Assembly (NCBI RefSeq): GCF_037176765.1
Contig: NC_090024.1
Span: 169,077,278-169,141,277, forward strand
Source of the DNA: Anolis sagrei
Lineage: Eukaryota > Chordata > Lepidosauria > Squamata > Anolidae
Direction: 5' to 3'
Length of the DNA: 64,000 bases
Below the pieces are notes generated by a model that was given only the letters and a program-made list of their open reading frames with translations, searched no databases and was not told the origin of the DNA. Position 1 is the stretch's first letter. Each line of letters begins with the position of its first letter. The position numbers and the translations under genes were made by a program. Shown here in pieces: positions 33,601-45,921 of this stretch.

Positions 33601-35224
33601 ATATAATCAAATCTAACTATTTCAACTTGGTCTATATCTACATTACTCTCATACATACATAGCATATCAACTTTTTAGATAAAAGAAAAAAATAAAAATA
33701 AATGAAAGACAATAGGAAATTTTCCATGAAATAAAATGTAATCGCTTGCTGGAGAAGATTACCTAGAGTCAGATAAATGTGATCACACTTATTCTTATTA
33801 TTTCTAACCCACTTTTGACCTCTTAATACATGCCTCCAAAATCGCCACGGATCATGGTGACTCTAGCAGTGTCCAGCATGGGGAACCTGTCACCTCACCC
33901 CCACATTGCCCAGCTCCCCCCCCCCCCCACACACACACCTCATCCCAAAGGGGGAAGTGTCTGCTGCCTGGCTTTCCCCCATTGATCCCAATGCACTACA
34001 GGAAGTTCCCCATGGTGCCATGATATGCCAGATCCACTGCAGTTATTTAACAGAGCCCTGACAGAATTAGTTCAATATCATGGGGTGAGAGCCAGCAAGC
34101 TCCATTGCAAAACTGCAGAGGAACTGGTGTATGCCACTGAAAATAGCCCCATCTGAAGAGGTTGATTAACTCTCTCATAAAGAGAACTTATATATTGATT
34201 TTTAAGAAGAGCCTTCCAAATATCTGTTTACTTTGATAGATTTTTTTTATTCAGCTTTCAGTATCTGAATTATTTTCAGTCCTGAAAAATTGTCTTTTTG
34301 TAAAAAGAGTGTCATTGCTCATGTATGTTTGTTTATCTGTGTACAAGCTGCCTGTTGACTTAAGATTTCAATAAGGTTTTAGTAGGCAACCCCCCCCCCC
34401 CCCCCCAGTCTGTCCATTTCTTCTTCTGAAATATAGCCTACAGAATACAGGACTAAAATCTAGATATTCTCTTCAACAGATAAAACACTTACAGTTGGAT
34501 CCAGGATCTGTTTTCAGTGGACAGAAGGTCCACAGAAATGACACAGCTCCTCTGTATGTTTTTTGAGAATTCCAATACCTTGCCCCACTTCATAGCTTAA
34601 GCCACTCAGCCAAATCCTTCAAACCTTTATAGCCTTTTCAGGAGGCTGCAATGGGGAGAAGGGGGCAGAGAAGTTCACTACCCTAGTTGGTGGATCCACC
34701 AACATGCACTTTTATATGCTTGAAAAAGCAAAGTCCACTCAGAGACTTTGATTTACAGGCAAAAACATGTTCAAAGCTTCTGCTTTGCCTGACATATTAA
34801 TTGAGGGGACTGTATAACTGTATTTTTCCCTCTAGATGTACTCTTCTTTATAATAGCCTAACAAAGAAGGGCTACTGCAAGAGACAATAGACAGAAATCC
34901 AACTCCACTCTCATAAAGATAGTAACAGTCATTTATTATATTTATATAAGATGCAACAATGGCTTTCTTTCGCCTATAGCTATAGTTTCACTGACGCATT
35001 TCAAAGTTCCACAGTATCCAGGAAGCTTTGTGGACAATAAACAGGAAACAGATATCTCTGAGGCCCAGAGTATCAGTGATGTCCTTAACATGTTGAATGG
35101 AGTCTATGATCTGGGCAAAAGGCCAACAGCAAAGAGAAAAAAAAACAGCTTGCTGTGAAAACTGGGCACTAATCTAGTAGCACAATTTTGGACTGTAGCA
35201 CTTCAGAGTTCAGCATATTAAAAA

Positions 35225-35430
35225 CTGAAATTGGAAAGTTGGAATCTAAGCAATATCATCTTTGATTAGTAGATAGATGGAATCTGCCAACAAAGACCAC
35301 ATGCTGTAGGCTGCATTTCAGAGGAAGGAACTGGCAAATTCAACTTTGAGTATTTCTTGCCTAGGAATGCCTTTATTTCCATGGGGTCTTTATAAGTCAG
35401 TAGACAACTAGAAGACACATTGAATTATAC
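35225..35430 (+). mobile_element. 5S-type SINE, copy 3 (degraded)
   Basis: The body TTTCAGAGGAAGGAACTGGC, TTGAGTATTTCTTGCCTAGG and GGGTCTTTATAAGTCAGTAG matches copies 1 and 2; the 5S head (GGAATCTAAGCAATATCATC) is poor. Confidence 0.55.
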
Positions 35431-35872
35431 ATAGAAAAATAATGCTAAACTATGCAACAGGTGAATGCAAAGTGCTCTACATTTCCTTATATTTTTAAAA
35501 AAATAATCTTTATTGTGAGTTTTTAAAAATATATTACAGATGAAAAAAGTAGTTTTACAGATGTAAAAGGTGGGGGGAGGTACAGGAAAAAGGGAGAGGG
35601 AAGTAAGAAAATATTAAAAGGAAATGTAAAGATGGGATTGGAGGGTGAAGGGGGAAGGTAAGGAAGGTAAACAGTAAATTGTGGGGGTAAGTGTGGTGAT
35701 GAACTTCCAGTTTGGTCCACAGGGATAAATAAAAAAAAAATCTAGATTCTTTGTATTTTATTTGATATATCATACATTTCCTTATATTGACCTTAAAATA
35801 TCCTGGAATTTCACACTGCCCAGAAGGCAATGCCCTTTTAACCCATATCCAAGAAGACAAGATACTTTAGTT

Positions 35873-36238
35873 CAGGGGTCCTCAAACTTTTTAAACAGAG
35901 GGCCAGGCCACAACCCCTCAAACTGTTAGAGGGCCGGATTATAATTTGAAAAAAAAAATGAATGAATTCCTCTGCACATTGCACATATCTTATTTGTAGT
36001 GCAAAAACATTTTAAAACAAGACAATAATTAAAAGGAAGAACAATTTTAACAAATATAAACTTATTAGTATTTTAATGGGAAGTCTGGGCCTGCTTTTGG
36101 CTGATGAGATAGGATTGTTGTTGCTGCTGCTGTTGTGTGCTTTCAAGTCGTTTCAGACTTTGGTTGACCGAGCAAGGGCCAGGTAAATGACCTAGGGGGA
36201 CTGCATCCGGCCCCCAGGCCTTAGTTTGAGGACCCCTG
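35873..36238. mobile_element. hAT MITE with perfect 8-bp target duplication
   Basis: Ends CAGGGGTCCTCAAAC and GTTTGAGGACCCCTG are perfect 15-base inverted repeats. The duplication CTTTAGTT is at 35865-35872 and 36239-36246. It lies in the RING intron. A second copy starts at 63683. Confidence 0.93.
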
Positions 36239-37942
36239 CTTTAGTTCTTCAGAGCCATGTTTTGTTGCAGAACATCCAGTGGTGAGGACATGGCAGCAAT
36301 CTAGATACAGCACTTCTTTACCATCCCCACCTTCCTGCCTCAAAAGGACACCAACAATCTGCCCAGCAAATTGGTATATTTGGTTTCCTGTTGATTATAT
36401 TTTAAGAGATGAATGACAAACAAGGAGGGCTGACAAAAATTCAAGACAAACATTCTATCTCATGTATGAACCTATGCCCATCACAGAGACAACAATGGGT
36501 TTGTGGTACCTAGTGGAAAAATTTCATATGGGACAATAAAGCCAGCCTGTTTCTCTGTGGGAAACTAAATTGGCTATATGCAAGCTTTGATTTTATGTGA
36601 TTCATCACATATATATGGCTTCCCACCAAAAAATGTCTGGTTGGAGGCTGAAAATGTACAAAATGCCTCAACAAAAGCAAGAATAATGCAGCATAAAAAT
36701 CTTCCTCCAAATCAAGACAGCATACATGATTTAGGCCAGGATGCAATGGTTTAAAGTAAGATACTGTCATTTCTCCTGACGGAATCTGGAAGAGGCAATT
36801 CCCCCCCCCCCCCAAATCTCTCTTGCAGCCCCCTGTGAGCCCTAAAACCTGCTCAGGAATGTTGAAAGAGACCTAGAGCATGTTCCCAGAGCCATAGGGG
36901 TGCAGGATGAAGGCAGGGAAAGCCCTTATTTCATTGGAAGAGGCAGCAGAATTACACTGTTGGATTTTGGCCTCTGCAGCTCAATTCAAAACCATTTTAA
37001 AAGAGCAAGTCACCAAGCCAGGCTGTGCCAGAGAGGAACTGACTGCAAAACAAAATATGATCAAGACTAGTACTATATTGTTTGTAGTACCAGAACAGAA
37101 AATAACCCCTTTACCTGCTCAAGAAACCTTGGGACATGGCACAGATGAGCTAAAATGGTAGCATTTTTGTAGCTATAGCATAATTATGTCGATTGTAACT
37201 TTCCCACTGTAGTTAATTGTGGAGTAGTGGTATGGGATCTACTAGGTGACTTTGGAGAAGTCATTTTTAATGGCAAACCCAAGAAAACTCCATGATACGA
37301 TTTGTGTAAGGGCCATTAATTGGAAATTATTGGAAGGTGCAATACAGAAAGTTTCCCCTTCCCCAACGAACTCATTGCAATATTACCATACCAAGTAACT
37401 GCAATGTCCAATATAAATAGTTAATTTAAAATAAAGATTAGTTTTGCAAAATCTAGAAAATTGGTTAAACAACATATCACCCTGTAGGAAACATCAAAAT
37501 TCTTCCCCCCTCCTTTTAATCTTTTCATAATATTCCTTTTCCCAACATATGAATCATCTGTATTATCTGCATATTGAAACATATAGTGTGTTGAATAAAT
37601 TTCCCTTTCTCCAAATATCTTATTTTAAAGTTATGGTTTTTATTGTATGTGGACTCAGGAAGAGCAAAGGTCATACTTAAAATCATGTCATCTGACTCTT
37701 GGGTTTAATGGTGATTGGTTGTGACATATAGGAAAAATGCATTATCACTAATCTATATCGTTGTCAGGAATTCCTATTTTTCTTCTTAGATGTTTCAAAT
37801 TTCATTTTTATCTCAAACCATATGTTCAGGAAATGGAGTAGAAACCTGATCCTGTTCCAATATTATTTTCTCTAATTGCTAATAGGCAACAGAACATTTG
37901 TAGAGAATCTTGCAAGACTTTGCAGCAAGATGAATTGAAAAC

Positions 37943-38266
37943 ATAGGCAGTCCCCACGTTATGAATTATAGGCAAGCTTTGGGCAGCATAGAGAAGGGTT
38001 GACACTCCTGTGGTGTTTTTTTAAAACTCTCTGTACCCCAGTTCAGAAGATTTCACCTCACTTTCTGTCGCTGTGGCCATTGGATTTTGAAAAATGTGGC
38101 TTGTTGTGGAAACAAGGATTGGTGATAAAAGCTCAGTAGAGAAACTTTGTTCCCATGATAACTCTGCCAAGAGTGAATTTTCCTTCCTGAGGGTAGATTT
38201 CTCTGACTCCCTGTTGTTTTCCTCATTCTTAACTATGAGTCATTTGTAACTCAGGGACTGCCTGTA
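37943..38266. mobile_element. pogo/Tigger-type MITE
   Basis: Inverted ends TAGGCAGTCCCCACGTTATGA and CATTTGTAACTCAGGGACTG with CCTGTA enclose 324 bases; the CAGGCAGTCCC terminus is typical of pogo-group elements with TA targets. 38437-38525 holds a separate palindromic fragment (CCCTTCTACATTGCC, AATCCAGATTATC). Confidence 0.65.
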
Positions 38267-38700
38267 GTTTTGATATAATTTTGAAAATGGGCATATGGAC
38301 ATTACCCATCCTAAGAAGATTCAGACTTTCTTTTGACCTCTGCCTCTGCCACTCTGTTTTTCTTTGAATAAATAATTCACAAAACCTTATCTTAAAATCC
38401 CAGAAAACTACTCTAGTTCTGTTATGAGATATCTAAGGCCCCTTCTACATTGCCATATAATCCAGATTATCAAAGCAGATATTGACATTGTCTGCTTTGA
38501 ACTGGATTATCTGAGTCTACACTTTTCATGCTTTTCCCTAGCAATGTTCCCAGATTTGTGTAAAGCGTTTCTCTGTGTAAAATAAACTGGGTGTCAAATC
38601 TGATTGTACTCTAAAGGAACAACAGGTTAGTCAGGATCTTACCCAGTCATGTCAGGATCTCATCCAGACATGTAATTTTTCATTCCTTTTTTTCCCCTAG

Positions 38701-38774
38701 GTTCCTGTCTGATTGAATACTGGAAACATGGTTCTTGGCTAGGAGCAATCAGCTGTCCACTCTGCAGACAGAAA
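38701..38774 (+). CDS. RNF170-like E3 ligase, RING exon 2
   Basis: After a strong pyrimidine-rich acceptor (TTTTTTTCCCCTAG), 74 bases encode [18 protein letters not shown] and CPLCRQK before a GTAAGT donor. They complete the RING: all eight zinc ligands (C-C-C-H-C-C-C-C) are present across the two exons, so the ligase domain looks functional. [10 protein letters not shown] and CRQ match RNF170; EYWKHG and CPLC replace AYWRYG and CPIC. The 5.5-kb intron before it contains an L2 tail, a 5S-SINE and a hAT MITE. Confidence 0.93.
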
Positions 38775-39882
38775 GTAAGTGGCTTATTTGAAAATCTAAA
38801 ATACTCCAAAAGCTGATTCCTTTTACCATTTACTTCCACCTTTGGAGAAACGTGGCTAGTGACACTCCAGCATCCTCTGATTTTTTTTTCTTCAAGAAAT
38901 CCTAATGAGGGAAAGAGAAGAGGAGGAAGGGGAAATACTTTTTTGACACAAGGTCCTTGTAAAAATAAGACCTCATTGAAATTTCTGTACTCACTTTCCA
39001 GCCAGACAATGGCAGAGTGTGGCAAGCTGGACACCCTGGAAATGGGTGAAGAAAGCAAGTGCAAAGCTACCCTACTGGCCACTGCCTATGTAGCCCAGAA
39101 CATAAAAGTGCTGAAGGGGGAGGGGGGTTCCCTACCATCCTGGGTACTTTGCTAAAAGGGCAGAAAGCGTGTTGACAGCCAGGGAAACCTCTGGGATGCC
39201 TGCTTTTTTACAGGGACCATGTATAAACAAAGTCTCCCTGATCTCTTTTCTCTTCCCCCCATCAGGGCTTCTGGAAAAAGATTCAGTGGGCATTAGACAT
39301 AAGATTAGCCCATTTGCCCCATCCATCATTCATTATGTATATGGAAATACAGGTATTCCAGAACTGGAAGGAATATGAAATCTGAAAAACTTTTGTCCTA
39401 AGCACTTCAAATAAAGGAGACCCGAACTGTTTTTCAGATGCAATGTTTTGAATTGTATGCAGCTTTTCCAAATTTATTCAGGGTGCTACAACCATCTGCA
39501 TTTCTCATCTGATGCCTGTCAAATCGGGGAATTCCTATCAAATATTAAATAGGGTGCCTGCAGCAGTCTTCTTATTATGGTTGGTTGGATACAAATTAAT
39601 ATGGTTGGTTGCTTCCTTCTGCTCACATAGGATAGAACTTATACTCATCTGACCTTGGTTGCTGGCTGCATTACAGAATGCTCAAAGATCTCAGTATGAG
39701 GAAGGAAGCCTGCTAGGGAGGAAATAATAACCATAAGGGCAAGGCATATGAACTAGGACTCAAAGAGATAACAATATAAGGCCCAATAAAGCTATAAAAC
39801 AACATTGATTCATTAACAGTGGAACTGAATTCTTACATTTGTGTTAGTTCTGTTTTATAATGCTTCTCTTTACTTTTCACAG

Positions 39883-39993
39883 GTTATTCTTCTGTACAAT
39901 ATCTCTGGTGAAAATCAGCCTGACAAGCAAACCAAACAAACAGTGTATGATATTAGAGATTACAACAAACGCTTCTCAGGACTGCCTCGGCCT
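39883..39993 (+). CDS. RNF170-like E3 ligase, linker exon
   Basis: 111 bases in phase 0 at both ends (acceptor TTTTCACAG, donor GTAAGT) encode VILLYNISGENQPDKQ, then TKQTVYDIRDYNKRFSGLPRP. The DYN-RFSG-PR signature is shared with RNF170 (INDYNRRFSGQPRS), and the exon ends at the equivalent place. This is the cytosolic linker between the RING and the C-terminal membrane region. The middle of the exon differs clearly from RNF170, which supports a paralogue rather than a pseudogene copy. Confidence 0.92.
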
Positions 39994-40385
39994 GTAAGTG
40001 GCAATATTTCTCAATTCTAAAAAATTGGGTCCATACTTGAATGTGCTCATAATCATTACCACTCCACATGAAATGAGTCAATTACCTAAAGGGGCACCAA
40101 ATAGTCCCATGGCAAAAGTTCCATAATGCAAAGCATGCATATTTAATGGGGCAATAAATACTCAGCAGGGGTACACCAAATGGGTAAAAAGGGAACAGTG
40201 AACAAATAACCAGAGAGATTAGACAGATGAGGAAGAAAAAATCCACCTGATTGTTTATTGTTTTCTACTTAACAATGTGTGACCTCAAGCAATAAATAGC
40301 TTGATTTGTAATTCCTTCCTGATGATTTCTCCTCTATCAAACTAATGCAAAATAGTCACATGACTTATCCATGTTTTGTCTCTAG

Positions 40386-40691
40386 TTTACAGATTATCTT
40401 TATGACATGCCACTACTTCTCAATTTTGCCCTAAGAGGAATCTTCACGCTGGGTGGCCTTGTGTGGATCTTCTTCCTCAGAGTTGTCCTCTGCTCTTTTG
40501 GAACCATCCTGTGCTTAACTTCTCCATTTGACGTGATGCCAGAACCTCTTTGTGGAATTCTGGGTGCAGTTGATGATCTAGTTGTTGTATTTCTTCTTTT
40601 AATTTGTATGATAAACATTTCCTCACAAATGGAATCAGAAGGAGCAAACATGGCAGGCTCTACTACACAGAATGTGTTGTTGGAAGCATAA
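40386..40691 (+). CDS. RNF170-like E3 ligase, last coding exon (DUF1232 / membrane region)
   Basis: Starts after GTTTTGTCTCTAG and encodes 101 residues to a TAA. Hydrophobic segments are IFTLGGLVWIFFLRVVLC (continuing into SFGTILCL) and LVVVFLLLICMINI. The DUF1232 core of RNF170 is recognisable: SPFDVMPEPLCGILGAVDD against SPLDFVPEALFGILGFLDD. The tail after the last membrane segment (SSQMESEGANMAGSTTQNVL) is unlike RNF170 and slightly longer. The five confident exons give about 224 residues against 258 in human RNF170, so the missing part is the N-terminus. Exon-intron structure and open frames argue against a pseudogene. No clear AATAAA was seen in the next kilobase. Confidence 0.93.
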   Translation, partial: FTDYLYDMPLLLNFALRGIFTLGGLVWIFFLRVVLCSFGTILCLTSPFDVMPEPLCGILGAVDDLVVVFLLLICMINISSQMESEGANMAGSTTQNVLLEA

Positions 40692-41819
40692 TGGACTAAA
40701 TGGTTCTTCTTAACAGAAAGACTCACCAGACCACAACAATCTCTCCTAATGTCTGGAAAAATGGTCTTCGCTTTGGAGAATGCTAAATGGTTGATGCAGT
40801 GTCTGGAGTTTAAAAAAGAACATCAGATGACATGTTGGGTGGAAGATATGAACTTAATTCTACTGGTGTACTAACACCCAATGCATCTAGAAGTTTTAGA
40901 GATGGCACTGTTACCATTCTAATAAGGCTTTTTCATGTTTGTGGTATTCAGAGTGACTTGTAGGAGGCAAAACAAGTAAAACTTTCCCAGCTGGTTCAGA
41001 ACTCAAGAGCACAACTGTGGATAGAAAAAGAAATCAGGCATACATTTATGCTATTATAGCTTTTATTACTATAGTACTATCAAAATGACTTTCATGTGTT
41101 TGACATGCAAAAGAAAATTGTGTTTGGGCATCCAGCAGCTTATTTTACTAACATTATTCATATTATTACAGATAAATATATATAGGGACTCTGATTTGGT
41201 TATATTCAATACTTTCAGTAAGTACAGATTAGCATCCAGTGTTAGACAAATAGACTTTCACTGTGCAATGCGGTTTTACTTCACCTTCTTTTCCATATTG
41301 CTCTCATTATTCTCTGGGGGATCCCACTAATCCCCATCTGTAATTTTGGAGGTCGGCATGGAAGGAAAATAATATCTGTTTCTTTGTCATTCCACTGCCA
41401 CATGGTATCACTATAGGTAAAATATGAAACCCAAAACTTAGAAATGGAAAAGGGGGCATTATATGGATCAGATAAAGAACATGAGAACAATATTATCTGA
41501 TTCTTTTGCACATGAACACACACAAGTCTTTTGAAATTTGTTCTATATGCTAAGTTACAATTTTTTTGCAGAGATCTTAGTTTCCAAGGACACTTTATCA
41601 ACAGAACCACGTGATATCTGATAGAAGCACGTGATATACATACAAAGAAAAATACAATTATTAGTGAAGGAAGAAAACTCTTAATACACTGTAAATGTAA
41701 ACTCATGTCTCTTTGTATTATAAAATGACTGTTATAGAATTTGGTTTTTATATAGTGTCTGTGCCTAAAATGGTGTAGATATAAATATTTATTATCCACA
41801 GTATTCTGAATGTTTCAAT

Positions 41820-42200
41820 GTTTCAGACGGATGTCTCTGAGTAAGAGGCCAGTTTAGAGCTACAAAATTTAGGCAAAAATGAAGAGCAGCAGCAAGGCCA
41901 GTTTTCAGGAGAAAACTTTGGGCATCTTACGGGATTCAATACAGGAAAGGGACCTTGTTGTCCCCAGAGGAGATGTGTAGTAGAAGACTCCTTCCTGAGA
42001 GGAACAGAAGCAATGATCTGCAAACATGACAGGATGTCTCGAGAAGTATGCTGTCTTCCTGGGGCAAAAATCCACCATGTAACTCACCAGCTGATGAGAC
42101 TCATCCAACCCAGTGACCATGCCACTCTCCTGCTCGTTAATATGGAACCAATGATGCTGCAAGGCATAGTCTACAAAAGATCAGAAAGGATTTGAATCTC
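41820..42200 (+). mobile_element. CR1-type ORF1 (esterase-like) fragment
   Basis: One frame reads CCLPGAKIHHVTHQLMRLIQ then PSDHATLLLVNM, which resembles the SGNH-esterase region of CR1 ORF1 (CLPGA, then RLI-PSDHYPLLLVHIGTND). The catalytic GTND-type block has decayed. It precedes the CR1-like ORF2 remains at 43330-44480. Confidence 0.5.
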
Positions 42201-42349
42201 TGGGGAGGAAACTAAAGAATCATAATATATAGGCAGCCTTTTAATCTCTCCGCTCAGTTGCATGACGTGGCACAGAAAGGATGAGAAATATAGTAGAGGT
42301 GAACAACTGGCTCCACAAATGGTGCCACCAAGAACAATTTGGCTTAGAG

Positions 42350-42495
42350 TGTAGTGGAAGCTCCTTCCTTGGAGGCTTTTCAACAGAGGTTGAATGGCCA
42401 TCTGTTAGGGGTGCTTTCATTGTGCTTTTCCTGCATGGCAGGGGGTTAGATTAGATGGCTTACGTGGTCTCTTCCAACTCTATTATTCTATTCTT
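42350..42495 (+). mobile_element. CR1 LINE 3' end
   Basis: GAAGCTCCTTCCTTGGAGGC, TGAATGGCCATCTGTTAGGG and ATTAGATGGCTTACGTGGTC, ending in TATTATTCTATTC, the CR1 terminal-repeat style. Confidence 0.8.
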
Positions 42496-42544
42496 CTTTC
42501 AACACACAGACAGGAACATCATTTTTAAAATATGTGAAACATTG

Positions 42545-43000
42545 TGCTTTATTTATTTATTTATTTATTTATTTAGAGTATGTATACCCCACACTTCAGA
42601 CACAAAGGCTCTCAGGGCATTCTACAAATTGTTAATTTGGTAGGTCCTTTCTGCCAGGCTTTAAAATATAAATAAAACAGAACGGGTAAGGGAATAAATT
42701 CAGCAGATACTGCCAGGTATACTCTCCCTCCATGGCCAGGGCACTACTAGTTGTGTCTAGAGTTGATGAAACTGTGCCTGCATCTTCCACTTTCCCTCTG
42801 AAGGTTAGGCAGTGGCAGTTGAGATTGGCTTCTGGGCTGAACCTAATGGAGCTGTGCCTACTTGCTCTTCTTCTGAGGCTGGAGCACTTGCAATTGGGAT
42901 GAAGGACCTTTCAACAGTTTCCATCTAGACATGGTAGAATTGTGTCTGCTCGTTTCTCTCTTTCTTCTAGCCAGAACATTGGCAATTAGATTGAAAGGAA
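42545..43000 (-). mobile_element. LINE tail with degenerate ~90-bp repeats
   Basis: (TTTA)n and CAAAGGCTCTCAGGGCATTC at 42548-42625, then three or more divergent repeats built on 'GCTGTGCCT..TTCTTCT....GG....GCA.TTG.GATTG' at about 42760-43000. Confidence 0.4.
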
Positions 43001-43329
43001 GGCTTTTCATGTATTCCTGATAGCTATATTCACAGAGTAGATCAAACAACAAGAGTAGGCACAAGACAGGACATATTCAGGGATAACAGTGCAGGCAGTA
43101 GAAGTGCACACCATTTGTACTGAAAGGAACTTTTGAGGTTCATTAAATGGGGCCATGGGGGGATGGCTTCCATGACTGGAATACAGCAATTGAGAGATAT
43201 ACTGTGTTCAAAAAGAAGAGAGGGGCAAGAAAAAGAGAGGAAATAGTATTACATGTCAAACACAATTCACTTGTAAAGAATCTACACTAGTGATCAAACT
43301 GGACCAATAGAGAACATGTAGGTTAAAAA

Positions 43330-44480
43330 TAAATTGAGAATGAAATAAAAACAATATTGTGGTAGGACTTTACTACAAGCCACCAAGCCAAGGTGCCAGA
43401 TGATTCATTTCTGAAACCTCAGAAATCTCAAAGAAGCAAGAACTGGTAGTTATAGGGGACTTCAATTAACCTGACATTTGCTGGGAGACTAGCTGGACTA
43501 AAAATAGGATCTCCAATCAATTTCTGATGTATTTTGCAGAAACTGGGCTCTTTCAAAAGGTGGAGGAAGGAACAAAGGGGGTCCACAACTCTGAACTTAA
43601 TTGTAACCAACAGAAGAGAGGTGGTCACTGGAATCAAAGCAGGTAACACTTGAAGGGGGTGACACCACATAATGCTAGAATTCATTATTGTGGAATAGAA
43701 GAGTATAGTCAAACATGCATTTCAGGAAAGCTGATTTTTATCAAGCCCAGGGAAATACTGTGCAGAATCTCATGGCTAGAGATGGTAAAAGAAAATGACC
43801 CCCAGCATGGGCGGGATTTCCTGAAAAAGGAACTGCTGAAAGCACAATCACAAACAATCCCACAGAAGAGGAAAAATTGTAAACATCTGGAAAAGCCAAT
43901 GTGATTGCACAATGACCTCAAGAAGGAAGTGTGTGTGTGTGGGGGGGGGGGGGGAAGCATGTATAAAGAATGGAAGGAAGGAGAAATCACTAAAGGAGAA
44001 TGCAGATGTATAGTTCAAGCTTGCAGGAATAGTGTAAGGCAAGCTAAAGCTCAAAATGAGTTGAAACTGACTAAGCAGGTAAGAAAGCTACAAAAGAGGT
44101 TTTTCAAATGTATTTGAAGTGAGAGAATGATGAAGAAAATGGTGGAATCACTGCTCATCAAGGATGGTAAAATTCTAATGGATCACAATGAAAAAAGCCA
44201 AACTGCTCAATATTTTGTTTTCTTCAGTTCTCACCCCTCCCCCCCTGCCCAAAGGAGATCTGTATGCTTCCATGCAAGGAATCCAGGTTGTAGGTCAAAA
44301 CAGATAAGGACTTAATTAGAAATAATCTAGTTAACTGAAATGAGAACTGCAGGGCTAGATGAACTGCATCCCAGAATACTGAAAAAAGTTTGCTGACATA
44401 CCCACAGAACCATGGAGAATGAGTGACGTGTCAACAGAGCCAAGGGCTCTTGGCATTGGAGCCAATGACCTAGCATACTG
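43330..44480 (+). mobile_element. CR1-type LINE ORF2 remains
   Basis: Broken open pieces resemble the CR1 endonuclease end and spacer: VGLYYKPPS near 43360, VIGDFN-PDICWE at 43445-43490, then ISNQFL-YFAETGLF, HNARIHYCGIEEYSQTCISG, and later LIKDGKILMDHNEKSQTAQ. Stops and frame changes are frequent, so this is an old copy with no reverse-transcriptase domain recognised. Confidence 0.6.
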
Positions 44481-44934
44481 ATGGGGTTTCTTTCTCTGGG
44501 TGGCAAATAGGGCCACATTCAAATTTATGATTCTGTGGTTAACTTTGGAAAGTGGTTCTGAATTGTGGACATTAAAGAAATATTATTTGTTGGAACAGAC
44601 ACTTGTATTTTTGGCAACACAAAGGATTAACCCCCACCCTTATCATCTTCTCTCTTGGTTCCTCCCGCCTGTGTTTTTCTGGTCCTCCAGTTCTGCTTTT
44701 TATTATTATCATCTTCATCTTCTCCTTTTCCTTCCTTCCTCCTCCTCTTCTTCTCCCCATCTTTTTCACTATAAAAGAAATTCAAATGAGTGCAGAAAAT
44801 AGTCATCTTGTTAGATCCGTAATACTTAAACAGAAGATGTCACAGATCGTATTTGGCATCCCTAGCTTCTGCATGCAAAATATGTCATATATTATTGAGC
44901 AGGGAAAGAAGGGCACAGAAAGCATGCATTTATT

Positions 44935-45110
44935 CACTTGTTCACATCCCTGCCCAGCAATGGAAACCCACTAGGTGACCTTGGGCAAATCATACTCTTT
45001 CAGACTCAGAGGAAAAAAAAAAACACAAATCTTGCCAGGAAAACCTGGTGATAGGTTCTCTGTCAGGTTACCATAAGTTAAAATGACTTGAATACCCACA
45101 GCAAAGTTTA
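44935..45110 (+). mobile_element. tRNA-SINE (Sauria-like), 3' part
   Basis: AATGGAAACCCACTAGGTGA, CCTTGGGCAAATCA and AGTTAAAATGACTTGAATAC match the copy at 55590-55815. It ends just beyond the FGGY polyadenylation signal. Confidence 0.6.
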
Positions 45111-45243
45111 CAAATTGATTTTTAATCAAAAAACAGCAACATCATTATTTTGTGTGCTACCAGTTTGGACAGAAAAAATAATTGAGAAGTCCCATGGCAT
45201 TTAAAAATTCTCCAACATCACAAGTGGTGGCCCTTTGTACCGG

Positions 45244-45325
45244 TTACAAACTCTGCATGATTGTTTTGTACTGCCGCTGGTGTTCCACAAGTTTTAGAAA
45301 CACTTCATACTTCTTATCATAAAAT
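45244..45325 (-). CDS. FGGY: FGGY last coding exon
   Basis: On the minus strand a pyrimidine-rich acceptor (TTTTTTTCTCTCACACAG) precedes 82 bases that complete an Arg codon and read FYDKKYEVFLKLVEHQRQ, then YKTIMQSL and a stop. It matches the human FGGY C-terminus as I recall it (YYDKKYQVFLKLVEHQKEY). FGGY is an FGGY-family carbohydrate kinase described as a D-ribulose kinase in metabolite repair. ATTAAA on the minus strand at 45126-45121 is a plausible polyadenylation signal about 120 bases downstream. FGGY ends tail-to-tail with the RNF170-like gene, 4.5 kb apart. Confidence 0.9.
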
Positions 45326-45921
45326 CTGTGTGAGAGAAAAAAAGCAGAAACTGTGTGAAAGTGTCCATAATACAAGTATTGAGATAAGTCCACAAGCCTC
45401 ATTGAAGTGATTGAAATGAGCAGAACTTGTTGGCTCACTTCCCTTTCCTCAGTTGTGAAATATGTGTGCATGTGTGTAATTCGCCAATTGCTCAAAGAGG
45501 TAACGGGGAAAAGGGTGTGAAACACTGCTTTCACTAGCACTTGCTTTACATTAAACCGCTACATTTTTTTCCTCTTAGGAAGCCTTGGCACCACGCTATT
45601 GCCGGAATCCATCTACACATATCCACTGATGGAAAAAGCCCTCACCAATGGATCAAACAGAAAGTGATTCCCCCACTCTTGACAGTTCCCAAGAACCTTC
45701 AGTATCTATTTTGAAAGCCTTGGACCTCCACACACCCCACCCCACTTCTAAAGGTATGTCATTAAGCAAAGCTATCATACATGCTGTTAATGGGCTTTTA
45801 GCTATTTTCATGATACACAGCAGCATCCAATGAGTAATTTGTGAATTTCCAGTTTAAACTGACCTTGCCCTGCATCCAGCAAAGTTGGGGAATACTTCAG
45901 AGTTTGCTTGAAACTCTAAAA

